From assembly GCA_007922195.1 (NCBI GenBank), contig ML682008.1, positions 8,615,764 to 8,679,763 on the forward strand: a stretch of DNA of 64,000 nucleotides, given 5' to 3'. Origin of the DNA: Podocnemis expansa (taxonomy: Eukaryota; Chordata; Testudines; Podocnemididae). Numbering within the stretch: the first letter of the stretch is position 1; each line of letters starts with the position of its first letter. The position numbers and the translations under genes were made by a program. Under the pieces are notes generated by a model, which was not told the DNA's origin, did not search any database, and worked only from the letters and a program-made list of their open reading frames with translations. Shown here piece after piece: positions 44,960 to 56,969 of this stretch.

Positions 44960-47918
44960 TGCTGAGCCTTGTGCACCAGGAATAAAAGAGAAGGTAGTTG
45001 GAACATGGGGGGGGGAATCAAATAAATGTTTTAAGTGCTCTACTGAAGCCCCAATATGTGAGGAGAGTGGGGGAGGAGAACTCCAAGAAAAAATGCAAGG
45101 AGGTTTAAGTAAAAGAATTGGAAATCAACATGACAAAGTAGGGCAATTGGCCGGGTATCTTAGGTGCCTATACGCTAATGCAAGGAGCCTGGGAAATAAG
45201 CAAGAAGAATTGGTAATACTAGCTCAGACAAGGAACTATGATATCGTAGGAATAATGGAGACGTGGTAGGATAGTCTGCACGACTGGAGCTCTGCCATGG
45301 ATGGGTATAAACTGTTCAGGAAAGACAGGCAGGGAAGAAGAGGGGGAGGAGTAGCACTATATGTAAAAGAGCACTATGACTGCTCAGAGCTCAATTATGG
45401 AAGTGGAACCGTGCCAGTAGAAAGTCTGTGGGTTACATTGAGAGGGGAAAGCAACAAGGGGGATGTTGTGGTGGGTGTCTGCTATAGACCACCAGACCAG
45501 AAGCAGGAGGTGGATGAGGTGTTCTATGGACAACTAGTGGAGCCTTCTAGATCACAGGCCCTGGTGCTGATGGGGGACTTCAATTACCCTGACATCTGCT
45601 GGGAGGCCAATACAGCAGTGCATGGGCAATCCAGGAAATTTTTAGAGTGTGTTGGGGGCAACTTTCTAGTAAAAATGCTAGAGGAACCAACTAGGGACCT
45701 TGCATCGCTCAACCTGCTGCTCACAAACAGGGAAGAATAGATCAGGGACGTAGAGGTAAATGGCAAGCTAGGCAGTAGTGACCATGACATGATTGAGTTC
45801 AGGATCCTCATTAAAGGAAGGAAGGAAAGAAGCAAAACAAAAACCCTGGACTTCAAAAAAGCAGATTTTGGCTCCCTCAGGGAGCTGATGGATGGGCAGG
45901 ATCCCTTGGGAAGCTAATCTGAAGGGGAAAGGAGTCCAAGAGAGTTGGTTATATTTTAAAGAAACCCTGCTAAGGGCACAGGAAGTTGCCATTCCAATTA
46001 GGAGAAAGAACAAATATGTGAGGCAGCCAGAATGGCTTAGCAGAGAACTCTGCTCTGAGCTTAAACATAGAAAGGAAGCTTATAGGAAGTGGAAGCTTGG
46101 TCAGATAACCAAGGAGGCATATAAAGATATTGCTAGGGACTGCAGGAATAAAATCAGAAAGGCCAAAGGACAAATGGAGTTGTGGCTAGCGAGGGATGTA
46201 AAGGATAACAAAAAGGGGTTCTACAAGTATGTTAATAACAAGAAGAGGATCAGGCATGGTGTAGGCCCCTTGCTGAATAGGGCAGGCATCCTTGTGACAG
46301 AGGATGAGGAAAAAGTTGAAGTGCTCAATGCTTTTTTTGCTTCAGTTTTCACAGGCAGGGTCAGCTCTCAGCCCACTACCATAGGTATGGCAGATGGGAG
46401 AGAAGAAGACAGGCCCCTGGTGACGGAAGGTCAGGTTAGGGACTGCTTAAAGAAGCTGGATGTGCACAAGTCCATGGGGCCGGAAGAACTGCATCCAAGG
46501 GTGCTAAGAGGAGTGGCCAATGAGATAGCAGCACCGCTGACCGTTATCTTTCAAAACTCATGGAGAACGGGGGAGGTGCCAAAGGATTGGAAAAAAGCAA
46601 ATGTAGTGCCTATTTTCAAAAAAAGGGAAAAAGGAGGATCCGGAGAATTACAGACCTGTCAGCCTCACCTCAATCCCTGGAAAAATTATGGAGCAGATTC
46701 TCAAAGAATCCATCCTCAAACACTTAGAGGAAAATAAAGTGATCAGGAACAGTCAGCATGGATTTACCATGGGTAAATCATGTCTGACCAATCTCATTTC
46801 CTTCTATGATTAGATGACTGGTTTTCTGGATGCAGGAAGAACCATTGATGTGATATACCTTGATTTTAACAAGGCATTTGATACAGTTTCCCACAGCATT
46901 CTCATTGACAAAGAAGTATGGGTTGGATAGGTGGACTATAAGGTGGATAGAAAACTGGCTAGATCAACAGTTTCAGCATGTAGGAATCAATGGATCCATG
47001 TCTAGCTGGCAACCAGTCACGAGTGGTGTGCCCCAGGGGTCAGTCCTGGGGCTGGTTCTGTTCAACATTTTCATCAATGATCTGGATGATGGAACAGACT
47101 GCATTCTCAGTAAGTTTGCAGATGACACCAAGCTGGGGGGACCAGTAGACACGTTGGAGGGCAAGGACAGGATTCAGGGAGACCTAGATAAATTAGAACA
47201 GTGGGCCAATAGAAATCTTATGAAGTTCAATAAGGACAAGTGTAAATTCCTGCACGTGGGACGAAAAAACCCTGTGCACCGCTACAGGCTGAGAAACATT
47301 CAGCTAAGTAGCAGCAGTGTAGAAAAGGACCTGGGGGTCTTGGTGGATGGGAAGCTAGATATGAGTCAGCAGTGTGCTCTTGCTGCCAAAAAGGCCAATG
47401 GCATACTGGGCTGCATCAAAAGAAGTATTACCAGCAGATCAAGGGATGTGATCATTCCCCTCTATTCTGCACTGGTGAGGCCACATCTAGAATACTGTGT
47501 TCGGTTTTGGGCTCCCCACTACGAAAGGGACAGGGACATGCTAGAGAGAGTTCAGAGGAGGGCAACCAAAATGATTAAAAGGCTGGAGCACAAGCCCTAT
47601 GAGGAAAGACTGAAAGCATTAGGCTTATTTAGTCTGCAGAAGAGAAGATTGAGGGGGGATTTGATAGCAACCTTCAATTACTTGAAGGGATGCTCTAAGG
47701 AAGATGGAGCTTGACTGTTGTCAGTAATAACAGAGGACAGAACGAGGAGCAATGGTCTCAAGTTGCGGTTAGGGAGGTCGAGGCTGGATATTAGACAAAA
47801 CTTTTTTACTAGGAGAGTGGTGAAGCCTTGCAACGAGCTGCCTAGGGAGGTGGTGGAGTCTCCATCTTTGGAGGTGTTTAAGGCCCGGCTGGACAAAACC
47901 ATGACTGGGATGGTTTAG
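44960..47918 (+). pseudogene. CR1 ORF2 (APE endonuclease and reverse transcriptase), disrupted
   Basis: The endonuclease shows NARSLGNKQEELVIL, ending METW then a TAG (45267), then [29 protein letters not shown] and SSDHDMIEF, including the GDFN and SDH catalytic motifs; a second TAG is at 45738. A frameshift near 45905 leads to the region 45892-46737 ([30 protein letters not shown]). A further frameshift near 46630 and a TAG near 46811 precede the palm. The frame 46860-47714 holds [17 protein letters not shown] (47115-47135) and the thumb, with TGA at 47712. The C-terminus runs to 47918. The catalytic FADD box is intact. Confidence 0.9.
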
Positions 47919-48429
47919 TGGGAGTGGTCCTGCCTCTGGCAGGGAGTTGGACTAGATGACCTATGAGGTCCCTTCCAACCCTATGATTCTATGATTCTAT
48001 AGCTCAAGACCCTGGAGGCTCACACCAAGGGCTGCCCTGTGGGCCAGCTGGCTGGCCCTGCTCCCAGGGCAGACCAGCTGGTCAAGGCAAGAGCATTGCC
48101 ACCCCTGGACGGAGGACAATGGTCCACCTTGCCCCCAGGCCACTATGGTGAGGGTCCAGGGTCCCAGTTGCAGGGGGTAGGGGGTCTGCGATGGCGATGG
48201 CACCCCAGGCCAGGTATCACCACAGAAGTGGGAAGGTCAAGCCTGTGGGTTTGGCTGGCACTTCGGAGCAGGCCGATGTTTTAGGGCACCACAGCAGGTG
48301 GCAGCACAGGCTGGTTCTGCACTCCAGTGTGGATTCGGTCTAGGCCAGGCGCTGGGGCTGGCCAGCCCCCAGGTGGGGAGACTGGTGCTGTAATGCAGTA
48401 TTGGCTGGTGCCTTCATGATGCTCTAGGT

Positions 48430-48614
48430 CAGTGGTTTTCAAACTTAAGGTCGGGACCCTGAACTGGGTCTCAAACCCTCAGGCACTGGGTTGCAGCACC
48501 CCCTGCCATTGACACCAAGAGACTGGAATGCATTGCTCAAAATTTAATTGTTGGGTCATGGGCATAAATTATATTTCTTAACTGGGTCCTAAGAAAAAAG
48601 TTTGTAAACCACTG
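48430..48614. mobile_element. hAT-type MITE
   Basis: The 185-bp element has ends CAGTGGTTTTCAAACTTAAG and (reverse complement) CAGTGGTTTACAAACTTTTT. The flanks CTCTAGGT (48422-48429) and CTCTTGGT (48615-48622) differ at one position. It is the same terminal family as the right end of 14829-15237. Confidence 0.87.
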
Positions 48615-50829
48615 CTCTTGGTCATCAGGGCTGGATTTATTTTGGCGGGGTGGTAGGATCCTGGTAGCCTGTGAAATGTGCTGCATCCCCTATAGCACCA
48701 GTCCATCCCACCCCAAGGCAGGGCTGGTCCCAGTCCCTATCTTGGAGCCAGACTGAGTCTGTGTCGCACTGCTCTACCAGCACCATCACGGTGCACTGCT
48801 CCACAATACCTGCCTGCCCCTGCCCTCTGCCATGCCCTGCCCCATCTCACCCACCTGCTGGGAATGGAGCCTGCTGTGTTGTCCTGAATCTTCTGAAATA
48901 ACAATGCCCCTGCCAAGAGGTGTAAGAATTCCAGAGGAGTGCACTGACTGCCCTTTTTTATTGCTCTATAAGAGAGATTTTAAAAGAGATTTATTAGTTC
49001 CTAGCACTAGGCAGGACTAAGAATTATTTACTCAGATATGATGACACCAATACTACATAAAAAGAGCTACAACTCTTTTCCCCAGAGCTATACAAACTGT
49101 TTCATAAATTAATATTTTATAGTATTTTCTTTAGTTTATCCTCTGTCTATATTGCTTGGGGGCAGCTGGGTTATTTCTTTTATTCCAAAGGTACCAGGTT
49201 TTATACTTTACTGTGGGAATAATCTTCAGCATTAAAATAAAGACGGACATGAACATGCTCATTGCACATGGTTAGACTATAACTAAAACAACTACAGTAC
49301 AACTTGAATTGCCAGCAGCTCTTTCAGGTTAAGGATCAAGCTCTGGACTAAACCAATATGACATTTTAGGGTATTTCTGAAACATAACAAAATGTGTCAC
49401 TAATCTAGCACTTCACATTTCCTGGGGATAATTCATCTGATTTTTGCCAATGTCTAAACTTTGTTGTGGTTTGTTACTATGTAGATGAAAGAAAAATATC
49501 TAACTTAGTTCCATTTACTGTGGTTTGAAATGTTTTTTTTTATGCAGACTGTCTCAGCATTTCTTCTTTCGCCTAAAAGTATTGTGTTTAACGTTTCGCC
49601 TTTGCCTCTTGTGCCGCTTTTCACTGTACTAAATTGCTTTTGAATGTAGTTTGGGAACAGGACATGTAATCTTTTCTGTCTAGAGACAGTTCTTCCAGTA
49701 GGCTGTTTCACTTGATATCAAGTCAATTGATTATTTTCTTTAGTGACAAATGTAGTTTGGGACACATATTATGGTACAATCTTAGCAGTTCCTTTTAAAT
49801 CAAAGATGTTACTTGAAGGCAGATATTTGTAAGATGTCGGGGTTTTTTTCTTCCTTGCTATTGAGTTGCTGTGATGTTTTGGATGTTCTTCATCTTAAAA
49901 CAATTTTCACTAGAACTACCATTTCTATGTCATACATTATTTATCTATATCTATGTATATTTGTGTGAAGAAGATCAGGAAAGGTGATATATAGCTCACC
50001 CGCAATATACATACACAAACATCATATATAAGATTAAATGGCAATATGAATCTTCATCCTAAGTAAAAGATCAGAGGAACAACCATTTGGTGGTGTAAAG
50101 CATTGATGGTTCTTCTCTGAAATTGATTTTGTTGAAAAATGAATATAGCATGTTTGTTGAAATGTGATTATTGCACCTTTATTGTCATTTTCTGCATTTC
50201 TCAATGTAGCCACCTTCATGCGTTCATCAGTCAGGCCCTAATACATTTTAAGAGTGACTTAGAAATCATGAAATTTAAAACAAATAAATCAATAAATAAA
50301 TACACACCAGGTACCTTTTATTTGCTTTCTGTTGTTATGAGGCAGACCTCCAACTTGCACGAATGACCAGAGCACTACAAATGACTGGAACGGAGATATG
50401 GTAATTTAGAGCAAGTGAAGGTTTACCCTCTATTCCTTAAAGTTCATATTTTCAAGCATTTATCTGCAGTGATTAGGTCTGGGAAACTTTTGTTTGTATG
50501 TTTAATGACAGCTGTGAGTCTCACCTAATCACATGACTGCAGAAGCTTGGGGTTTAAGAAAAATACCATATATCACAATATTTGTGATAAAATTACAAGA
50601 ATTAGCAAAGCTGCATTCCTAACTGTCAGACCTGTGATTGGAGAATCCAGGCATGATTTATTCAGCTTGCACCTAATAAACAATTCTAAAGTGTCTGAAG
50701 ATCAATTACAGCCTTAGTTATTCAACAGTTGGTATATTTCCCCCCTAGTTTCTCCAGTTCAGCCTTATTCCTCATGATACATAACTACTCTAGATAGTTA
50801 AAACCAAAGCAGAGAGCAAAGAGTTACAA

Positions 50830-51730
50830 AGAGGACTCATAAAACAGAATGAGTAAGCAACAAAATGGCAGATAAAATGTTGATAAATGTGAAGTAATGC
50901 ACACTGGACAAAATAATCCCAACTATGCATTTAAAATGATGGCATCTAAATTAGCTGCTACTATTAAAGAAAGAAAACTTGAAGTCATTGTGGATAGTCC
51001 TCCAAAAACATCAGTGTGCAGTGGCAGTCAAAAAGCTGGCAAAATGTTGAGAACTGTTAGGAAAGGGCTCGATAATAAAACAGAAAGTGTCATATTGTCT
51101 CTTTATAAATTCATGGTATATCCAGATCTTGAAAACTGCATGCAAATCTTGTTGCCCCGAAACTAAATTTATTAGGGGTATGGAAAAGCTTCCATATGAG
51201 GAGAAATTAATAAAACTGGGACTTTTCTTCTTGGAAAAAAGACAACTAAAGGGAGACATCTTTGAAAAGAGACCACTAATGAGGTCTAAACAACCATGAC
51301 TGGTGTGAAGAAAGTAAATAAGCGAGGGTTATTTACTCCTTTTCCTAACATAAAAACTAGGAGTCACCAAATGAAATTAAAAAGCAACAGGTTTAAAATG
51401 AACAAAAGAAAGCATTTCTTCAACCAACACACAAACAATATGTGGAACATCCCACCAAAGGATGTTGTGAAGGCCAACACTATAACAGGGTTCAAAATGA
51501 ACTAGATAAGTTCATGGAGAATAGGTCCATCAGTGGCTTCCAGCATAGGTAGTGATTGTTGTTTGTCAGAGACCGGAAATGGCCAAAGGGATGGATCACA
51601 TGATGATCATCTGTTCGAGTCCAGCACTGACCACTGTTGGAAGACAGAATTCTGTGCTAAATGGACCACTGATCTGACCTGGTATGGCTGTGGTTTCTCT
51701 GAGAGAAATAATATCAAGGCAATGGGGTAC
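50830..51730 (+). mobile_element. CR1-related LINE, 3' fragment (older subfamily)
   Basis: It reads through NKCEVMHTGQNNPNYAFK-like, LEVIVDSPPKTS-like and [24 protein letters not shown] blocks to a 3' end (CTGACCTGGTATGGCTGTGG) of the same subfamily as 56970-58880. It is broken by stops. Confidence 0.7.
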
Positions 51731-53247
51731 CTTTGGAAATTAATTAACAGTTCTGTTTATTGTATATGAAACAGAAAAGAAACCAGATCTCTTACATAGC
51801 TGGGTTGACTCTACAGAGCTAAGTGGAAAAAAAAAAAGTAACAAGCTTATTTTAGTCATTAAAATAAGCAGGTATAATTCTGGATTACATGCACGGAGAG
51901 CAGATTTGATGAGTGAGAACGTTTTAAATAGTCTCTCTTCCTAGTAGAGAGGCAGAGAATGTAAAGTGTTGTGCCCTTGTTCTCATATTCTTCTCTCCAG
52001 AGTACCTCCTTCCCTTAGGTAGGTACTTCATCTGTGTGTCACCTTTGGGCAAAAAAGAGCATAGTATTCCTCCCAGATGATGATAATGTAGCTCTAAGAG
52101 CTGATTAGCACTAAGTGTTAGAGAAAAGAGCAAGCACCTCTTCCAGCCCTTTCACTCCCCAATAAAGTGTGTTTTCTCCACATTTTCCTCATCTCCACTG
52201 ACACAGGGAGCAGTTTTGCATTGGATCTTGGTTTCACAAGTAACAGAACAAACTACTATCAATTCTATCACAAAGCAATTTTTTAAATGGCATCAGAATA
52301 CTTCAGAGTCTAATTACAATAGTCTTAACAGTACAACTCTGTGTTAGCAGTGCTTTGCAGTTCCATGCAGAAAACCTAAGTTTGATTTCCTGACCTCTCA
52401 CATCCAAAGTTGGCAGGAGCCATTAGCGCTGTGCATCAGCAGCTGCTCCAGATGTTTAAACAGAACAATTGATGGGCTCCAAATGTGAGCCTCTCTTCAC
52501 CCTTGCAGCCAAAAAACCAGTGAGTTTGACATGAAGACTTACGGGTACGAATGTATGAGGAGAAGGGGGAATTCCTCAAGACTCCAGAAGTGATAAGAGA
52601 TGAAACCTAGAAAAGCTGTTGAGCTTAATGCTAAAATACATGGCACTACTACTTTTCCTTAATTCATAATAATTGCTTTCTTTAAATAGGGTAGAATGCA
52701 ATGCGGTACATGTGGTGTTTTATAGCAGCATTCATTTTTGTGGTGACTCCAAGTGCTTTAAAAGTCAATGAATGAGGTACTAGCAGTACAAGGACTCTGT
52801 AGACAAAAGGAGCTTGATGTTACGCTTTCAGAAATAGCATGCACATAGCCTTTGGCATTGTCCAGTCTTTCTAAACTTGCAGGGACCAAATGACAGAATA
52901 TATTTACTTATCTCCAGAAATGGAATGACTTCCAGTCACTGTGCTAACCACAAACAGCCAGGCTTTGTGAATCAGGAATTGCTAGTGATGAATTATGAAG
53001 AGAATACTTGCCATTGGTGAAAGGTGGTGAAACTAACTTTGTCTCTGGCCCTTTCTCCCCCAACAAGAAAAGCCCCTGGAATTAACTAGAAGTGTTTCTA
53101 CCATTCTGCGGTTTGCCGCACTTTTGCTCCATTTCCCAAGGCTCTAGTTGCTGTATGTTACCTATTTAGATTGTGAACTCATAAGGGTAGTAATTACGTT
53201 TCCAACAAGTCCGTGCAGAATTTTGCATGTTGAAGGCTTAAGGCAAC

Positions 53248-53400
53248 CAAGGACTTGTCTATATGGCATGGCAATGAGCTTTAGAGAGGTGTGATTTCTA
53301 AGTATGCTGAGCATTAACTTGCTTGTGTAGACCCTGCTAGCATGCACTAAAAGTTCCCTAAAGATGTGTTAATGTCCTGCTGTTTGAAACAAGACATTCT
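53248..53400. repeat. GTCTA(C/T)A-ended MITE-like repeat
   Basis: It begins AGGACTTGTCTATATGGCAT and contains GCTTGTGTAGACCCTGCTAG, a wording of non-autonomous elements found in reptile introns. No target duplication was resolved. Confidence 0.3.
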
Positions 53401-53469
53401 GCCCCACTTGCCTGCCTTGTGGGACAGAATAACTAATCAGAGCCGTTGTAGGCCGAGCATTCTCACCAT

Positions 53470-54870
53470 CTCTCACTCATAGACTCTAAAGGTTGGAAGG
53501 AACCAAGAGATCATCTAATCTGACCTCCTGCACAAGGCAGGCCACAAAGCCTCACCAACCCACTCCTGCAATAAACTCCTAACCTATGACTAAGCTATTA
53601 TTGTCTTCAAATGATGATTTAAAGGCATTAAGGTACAGAGAATCCACCAATAATTGACTTATGCCCCATGCTACGGGGAAGGTGAAAAAAACCCAGAGCC
53701 TTTGCCAATCTGCACTTGGGAAAAATTCCTTCCTGACCTCAAATATGGCAATCAGTTAAACGCTGAGCATGTGTTCAAAATTCACCAGCTACACATCCAA
53801 GAAAGAATTTCCTGTAATAACTCAGAACCTACCCCATCAATCATCCCATCAGCATATCTACCACAAAAAGCAAAGGACCGGTCAATTGCCAAACTAGGCA
53901 GTCCCATTATACCATCCCATCCATAAATTTCTCAAGCTCAGCTTTTAAATCAGCTAGACTTTTGCTCCCAGTGCTCCCTTTTGGAAGGCTGTTCCAGAAC
54001 TTCACTCCTCTCATAGGTAGAAATGTGTGTTTAAATTTCCTGATGGCCAGTTTATATCCATTAGTATTTTCGCCAACATTGGCGCTCAACTTAAATAATT
54101 CCACTACCTCCCTGGTGTTTATCCCTCTGATATATTTATGAACAGCAATCATATCTCCCCACAACCTTCTTTTGGTTAGGTTACATAAGCCATCCTATTT
54201 AAGTATCCTCTCTTAAGGCCTGTTTTCCATTCTGCATATCACCCTTGTAGACCTCTGCATCTGTTCCAGTCTGAATTCATCTTTCTTAGACATGGTGGAC
54301 CAGAACCACACACAGTATTCCAGAAAGGCCTCATCCGTGCTTTTTATAATGGTACTAACAGCTCCCTATCTCTACTGGAAATACCTCACTTGATGCATCC
54401 AAGGACTGCATTTATTTTTCACAGCCACATCTCATTGGCAGCTCATAGTCATCCTGTGATCAACCAGTACCATCAAGTAACTTCTCTTCATCTGTCACTT
54501 CCAAATGATATATCCCCGCCTTATAGAAAATGTTCTTGTTTTTAGTCTTTAAGTGCATAGCCCTGCACTTTCCATTATTAAGTTCCATCCTATTTCTGTT
54601 ACTCCAGTTTACAAGGGCATCCAGATCTTCCTGTAGGATATCTCAATCCTTCTCTTTATTGGCAATACTTTCCAACTTGGTGTTATCCGAAAACTTTATT
54701 AGCACATTCCCACTCTTTGTGCCAAGGTCAGTAATAAAAAGATTAAATAAGATTGGTCCCAGCCCTGATTCCTGAGGAACTCCACTAGTAACCTCTCTCC
54801 AGCCTGACAGTTCACCTTTCTGTATGACCCTTTGTCATACTTTGCCCTTTTTAATCAGTTCCTTATTCAC
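53470..54870 (-). mobile_element. CR1 LINE, long 3' fragment (minus strand)
   Basis: Reading on the minus strand: palm region (GLGPILFNLFITDLGTKSGN, then LIKFSDNTKLESI, an altered catalytic box with Asp-Asn instead of Asp-Asp), NRNRMELNNGKCRAMHLK, and an open stretch 54164-53907 (YIRGINTREVVELFKLSA to LADLKAELEKFMDGMV). The tail follows at 53470-53500 (GGTTGGAAGGAACCAAGAGA). It differs from the 43.6 kb copy enough to be another subfamily. Confidence 0.85.
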
Positions 54871-55484
54871 CTTTCAGTTTTCATATTAATTCCTATTTTA
54901 TTTTTTTTTTAATTTAAGTACTAATTCACAATTTACAATCATATGAAGTCCACAGCAACTGGAAGTTGTTCTTACAGGAGGATGTGGGACCTAAAGAGGC
55001 CAGCCCCACAGGATTATTCCAGATTGATTGCTTTCTCCCTCTTTTCCTCCAGTGAGCAATGGGGACAAGACAGGTCTTTTGATACTCCCCATTTCCTCCC
55101 TTTTCCTCCAGCAGTCAGCATGGGAAGGGACAGACAAGTGGGTGAATAGACACTGGAGCTGTACCCTCACCCTGAAAGAGGGAGGGAGACTCCACTGCAC
55201 CCTCCCTGACTGAGGAGAAGGGGTGAAGGACCCCAAGAGGAGCAGAAGCAAGGCTGGGGGAGCTGAATTGATAGGGAGCTGAACTGATGGGATGTGGAGA
55301 TTGAACTAATGGAAGTACTAAACTAAGGGTTTGGGTGAGTGTCCTAGGCAGCAGGTTGGGAAGAGCTGAACTGATCTGGGGGGTGATCAGTGAGGGTTGA
55401 ACTGATCAGGGGGAGGAGAGTGTCAGATGTGTCAATATAAGCTGCTTCATCAGGGTCCAGAATCACCTCACCCAATAAATTCTG

Positions 55485-55666
55485 GAGAGTGGGCAACACT
55501 GTAAGACATTCACACTAGGAGTAGGCAGTGGGGGTTCAAAAATCAAAAGACAGACCAAAAATACAGTATGGACTTTTTCAAAAACTCATGTGATTTTTAG
55601 GAGCCAATCTCATTGGATTTTTGGGTCTCACTCATGATTTTGTATCTAGTAAGGTTGGCAATACTG
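55485..55666. repeat. Repeat with GGCAA(C/T)ACT ends (copy 2)
   Basis: It runs from GTGGGCAACACTGTAAGACA to AAGGTTGGCAATACTG, with GGGGTTCAAAAATCAAAAGA and ACTCATGTGATTTTTAGGAG inside, in the same block order as 32930-33092. The right end resembles a CAGTATTGCC terminal repeat of reptilian DNA elements. Confidence 0.4.
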
Positions 55667-56277
55667 CAAAAAGTAATTTCGAAAGTTGTTAAAAATATGA
55701 TATATAAAATCTATAAAACAAATTATAGTGTGTTGGGTGGAAGAGGAATCACCCAGCTCGTTTGCTGTGTTATTCTATGGAAAATTCAAAGTAAGTACTT
55801 TTGGGAAAAGCAGTGGAGCCCTACAAAACATAGAATCAGTTGCTGGAAGCTGACATCCCTAAGACTCACAATGGATTTGTTTCACATGAGTCTGAAATAA
55901 CAAGGGTCAGAGGATTTGGTCTGTGAATTAAGCAAAAAATATATCCACTCTGCTGCTGTTAACAACATCTTACTTGAAGTCTGATTATATAAACCTTCCT
56001 CATGTGGTGAGCACCTGTTGAACCTGTCACAAAAAAGTTGGGTTCTTGGTATTATAAATTTGCTGCCTGCCTAGAAATTGTTTAGAAACAAGGGTGTACA
56101 GCTATTGTTTTATTTGATGAGTCCCACTGTGGTCTAATACACTTGACTTTATTTAAGAGAACTTAGATTTGACTGCAGTGACTATTACTGGGCTAGTGCA
56201 TAGCTAAGAAAGAAACAGCCTGGCTTCTGATGTTAAGAGAGGTTGAATCAGTGAAGATCAAAAAGTAAATTACTTAG

Positions 56278-56545
56278 GGCTGGTTTACACTACTAAATTA
56301 TGTCATTTTAGCTTCATCAATCAGGCCTGTGAAAAATTTCATGTTCTTTGCAATATAATTAAGCTGGTTGAAGCCCTAAAGAACACACTGTTAGGTTGAT
56401 GCTAGTACTACCTCTTAAAGAGGTGGATTTTTTTACAGTTATTGGAAGAACCCCTTCCATAGCTGAAGTAAGTATCTACACTACAATAGTACAGAGGTAC
56501 AGCTGCAACTCATCTGCTGTATTCCTTCTAGCACAGACACAGCAT
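56278..56545. repeat. MITE-like repeat with TCTACACTAC-type ends
   Basis: It begins TAGGGCTGGTTTACACTACT and near the right contains GTAAGTATCTACACTACAAT. This is the wording of a common turtle/crocodilian MITE group. No duplication was resolved. Confidence 0.35.
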
Positions 56546-56969
56546 TAGACAGAGCTGATGGATCTGCTGGATCCTCCTTCAGTTGGTGCTAGCAGCTAAC
56601 ACTGTGAGTGTTGGGGGAGCCCAAAGGCTTGAGATGCATAGCCATGTTTCCAAGAACCAACCCTTAAACTAGTGCCTCACACAAATAATCAGATAGTGAT
56701 CAAATCCAAAGACAAAGAGGCTGGTATCATAGTCCTTAATCATAATGACTGTATAAATGACGCCAACACTTCGAAAAGATTCCACCTCATAATTAAAAGA
56801 GGTATTGAAATTTACTGTTAAATCCTTTCCCATACAATTCTAAGAGAAACTTTACAATCTCATTCACCATGGATCCATCCAAGGGATCTTCTTTATACTT
56901 TCAGATATAGGAAAAAAATGGAATTCATGCAGATCCATCATATCTGGCCAGAGCACTGCTACTAGAGGA

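Larger units (their letters stand above)
43640..48000 (+). mobile_element. Near-full-length CR1 LINE
   Basis: It contains a GC-rich leader, ORF1, ORF2, and the CR1 3' end with (ATTCTATG)n-type repeats (47982-48000). About 4.4 kb is present, close to the full length expected for CR1. The number of breaks is small, as listed under ORF1 and ORF2, so it is among the younger insertions of the window. The 5' boundary is approximate. GC-rich sequence without recognised identity flanks it on both sides. Confidence 0.88.
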
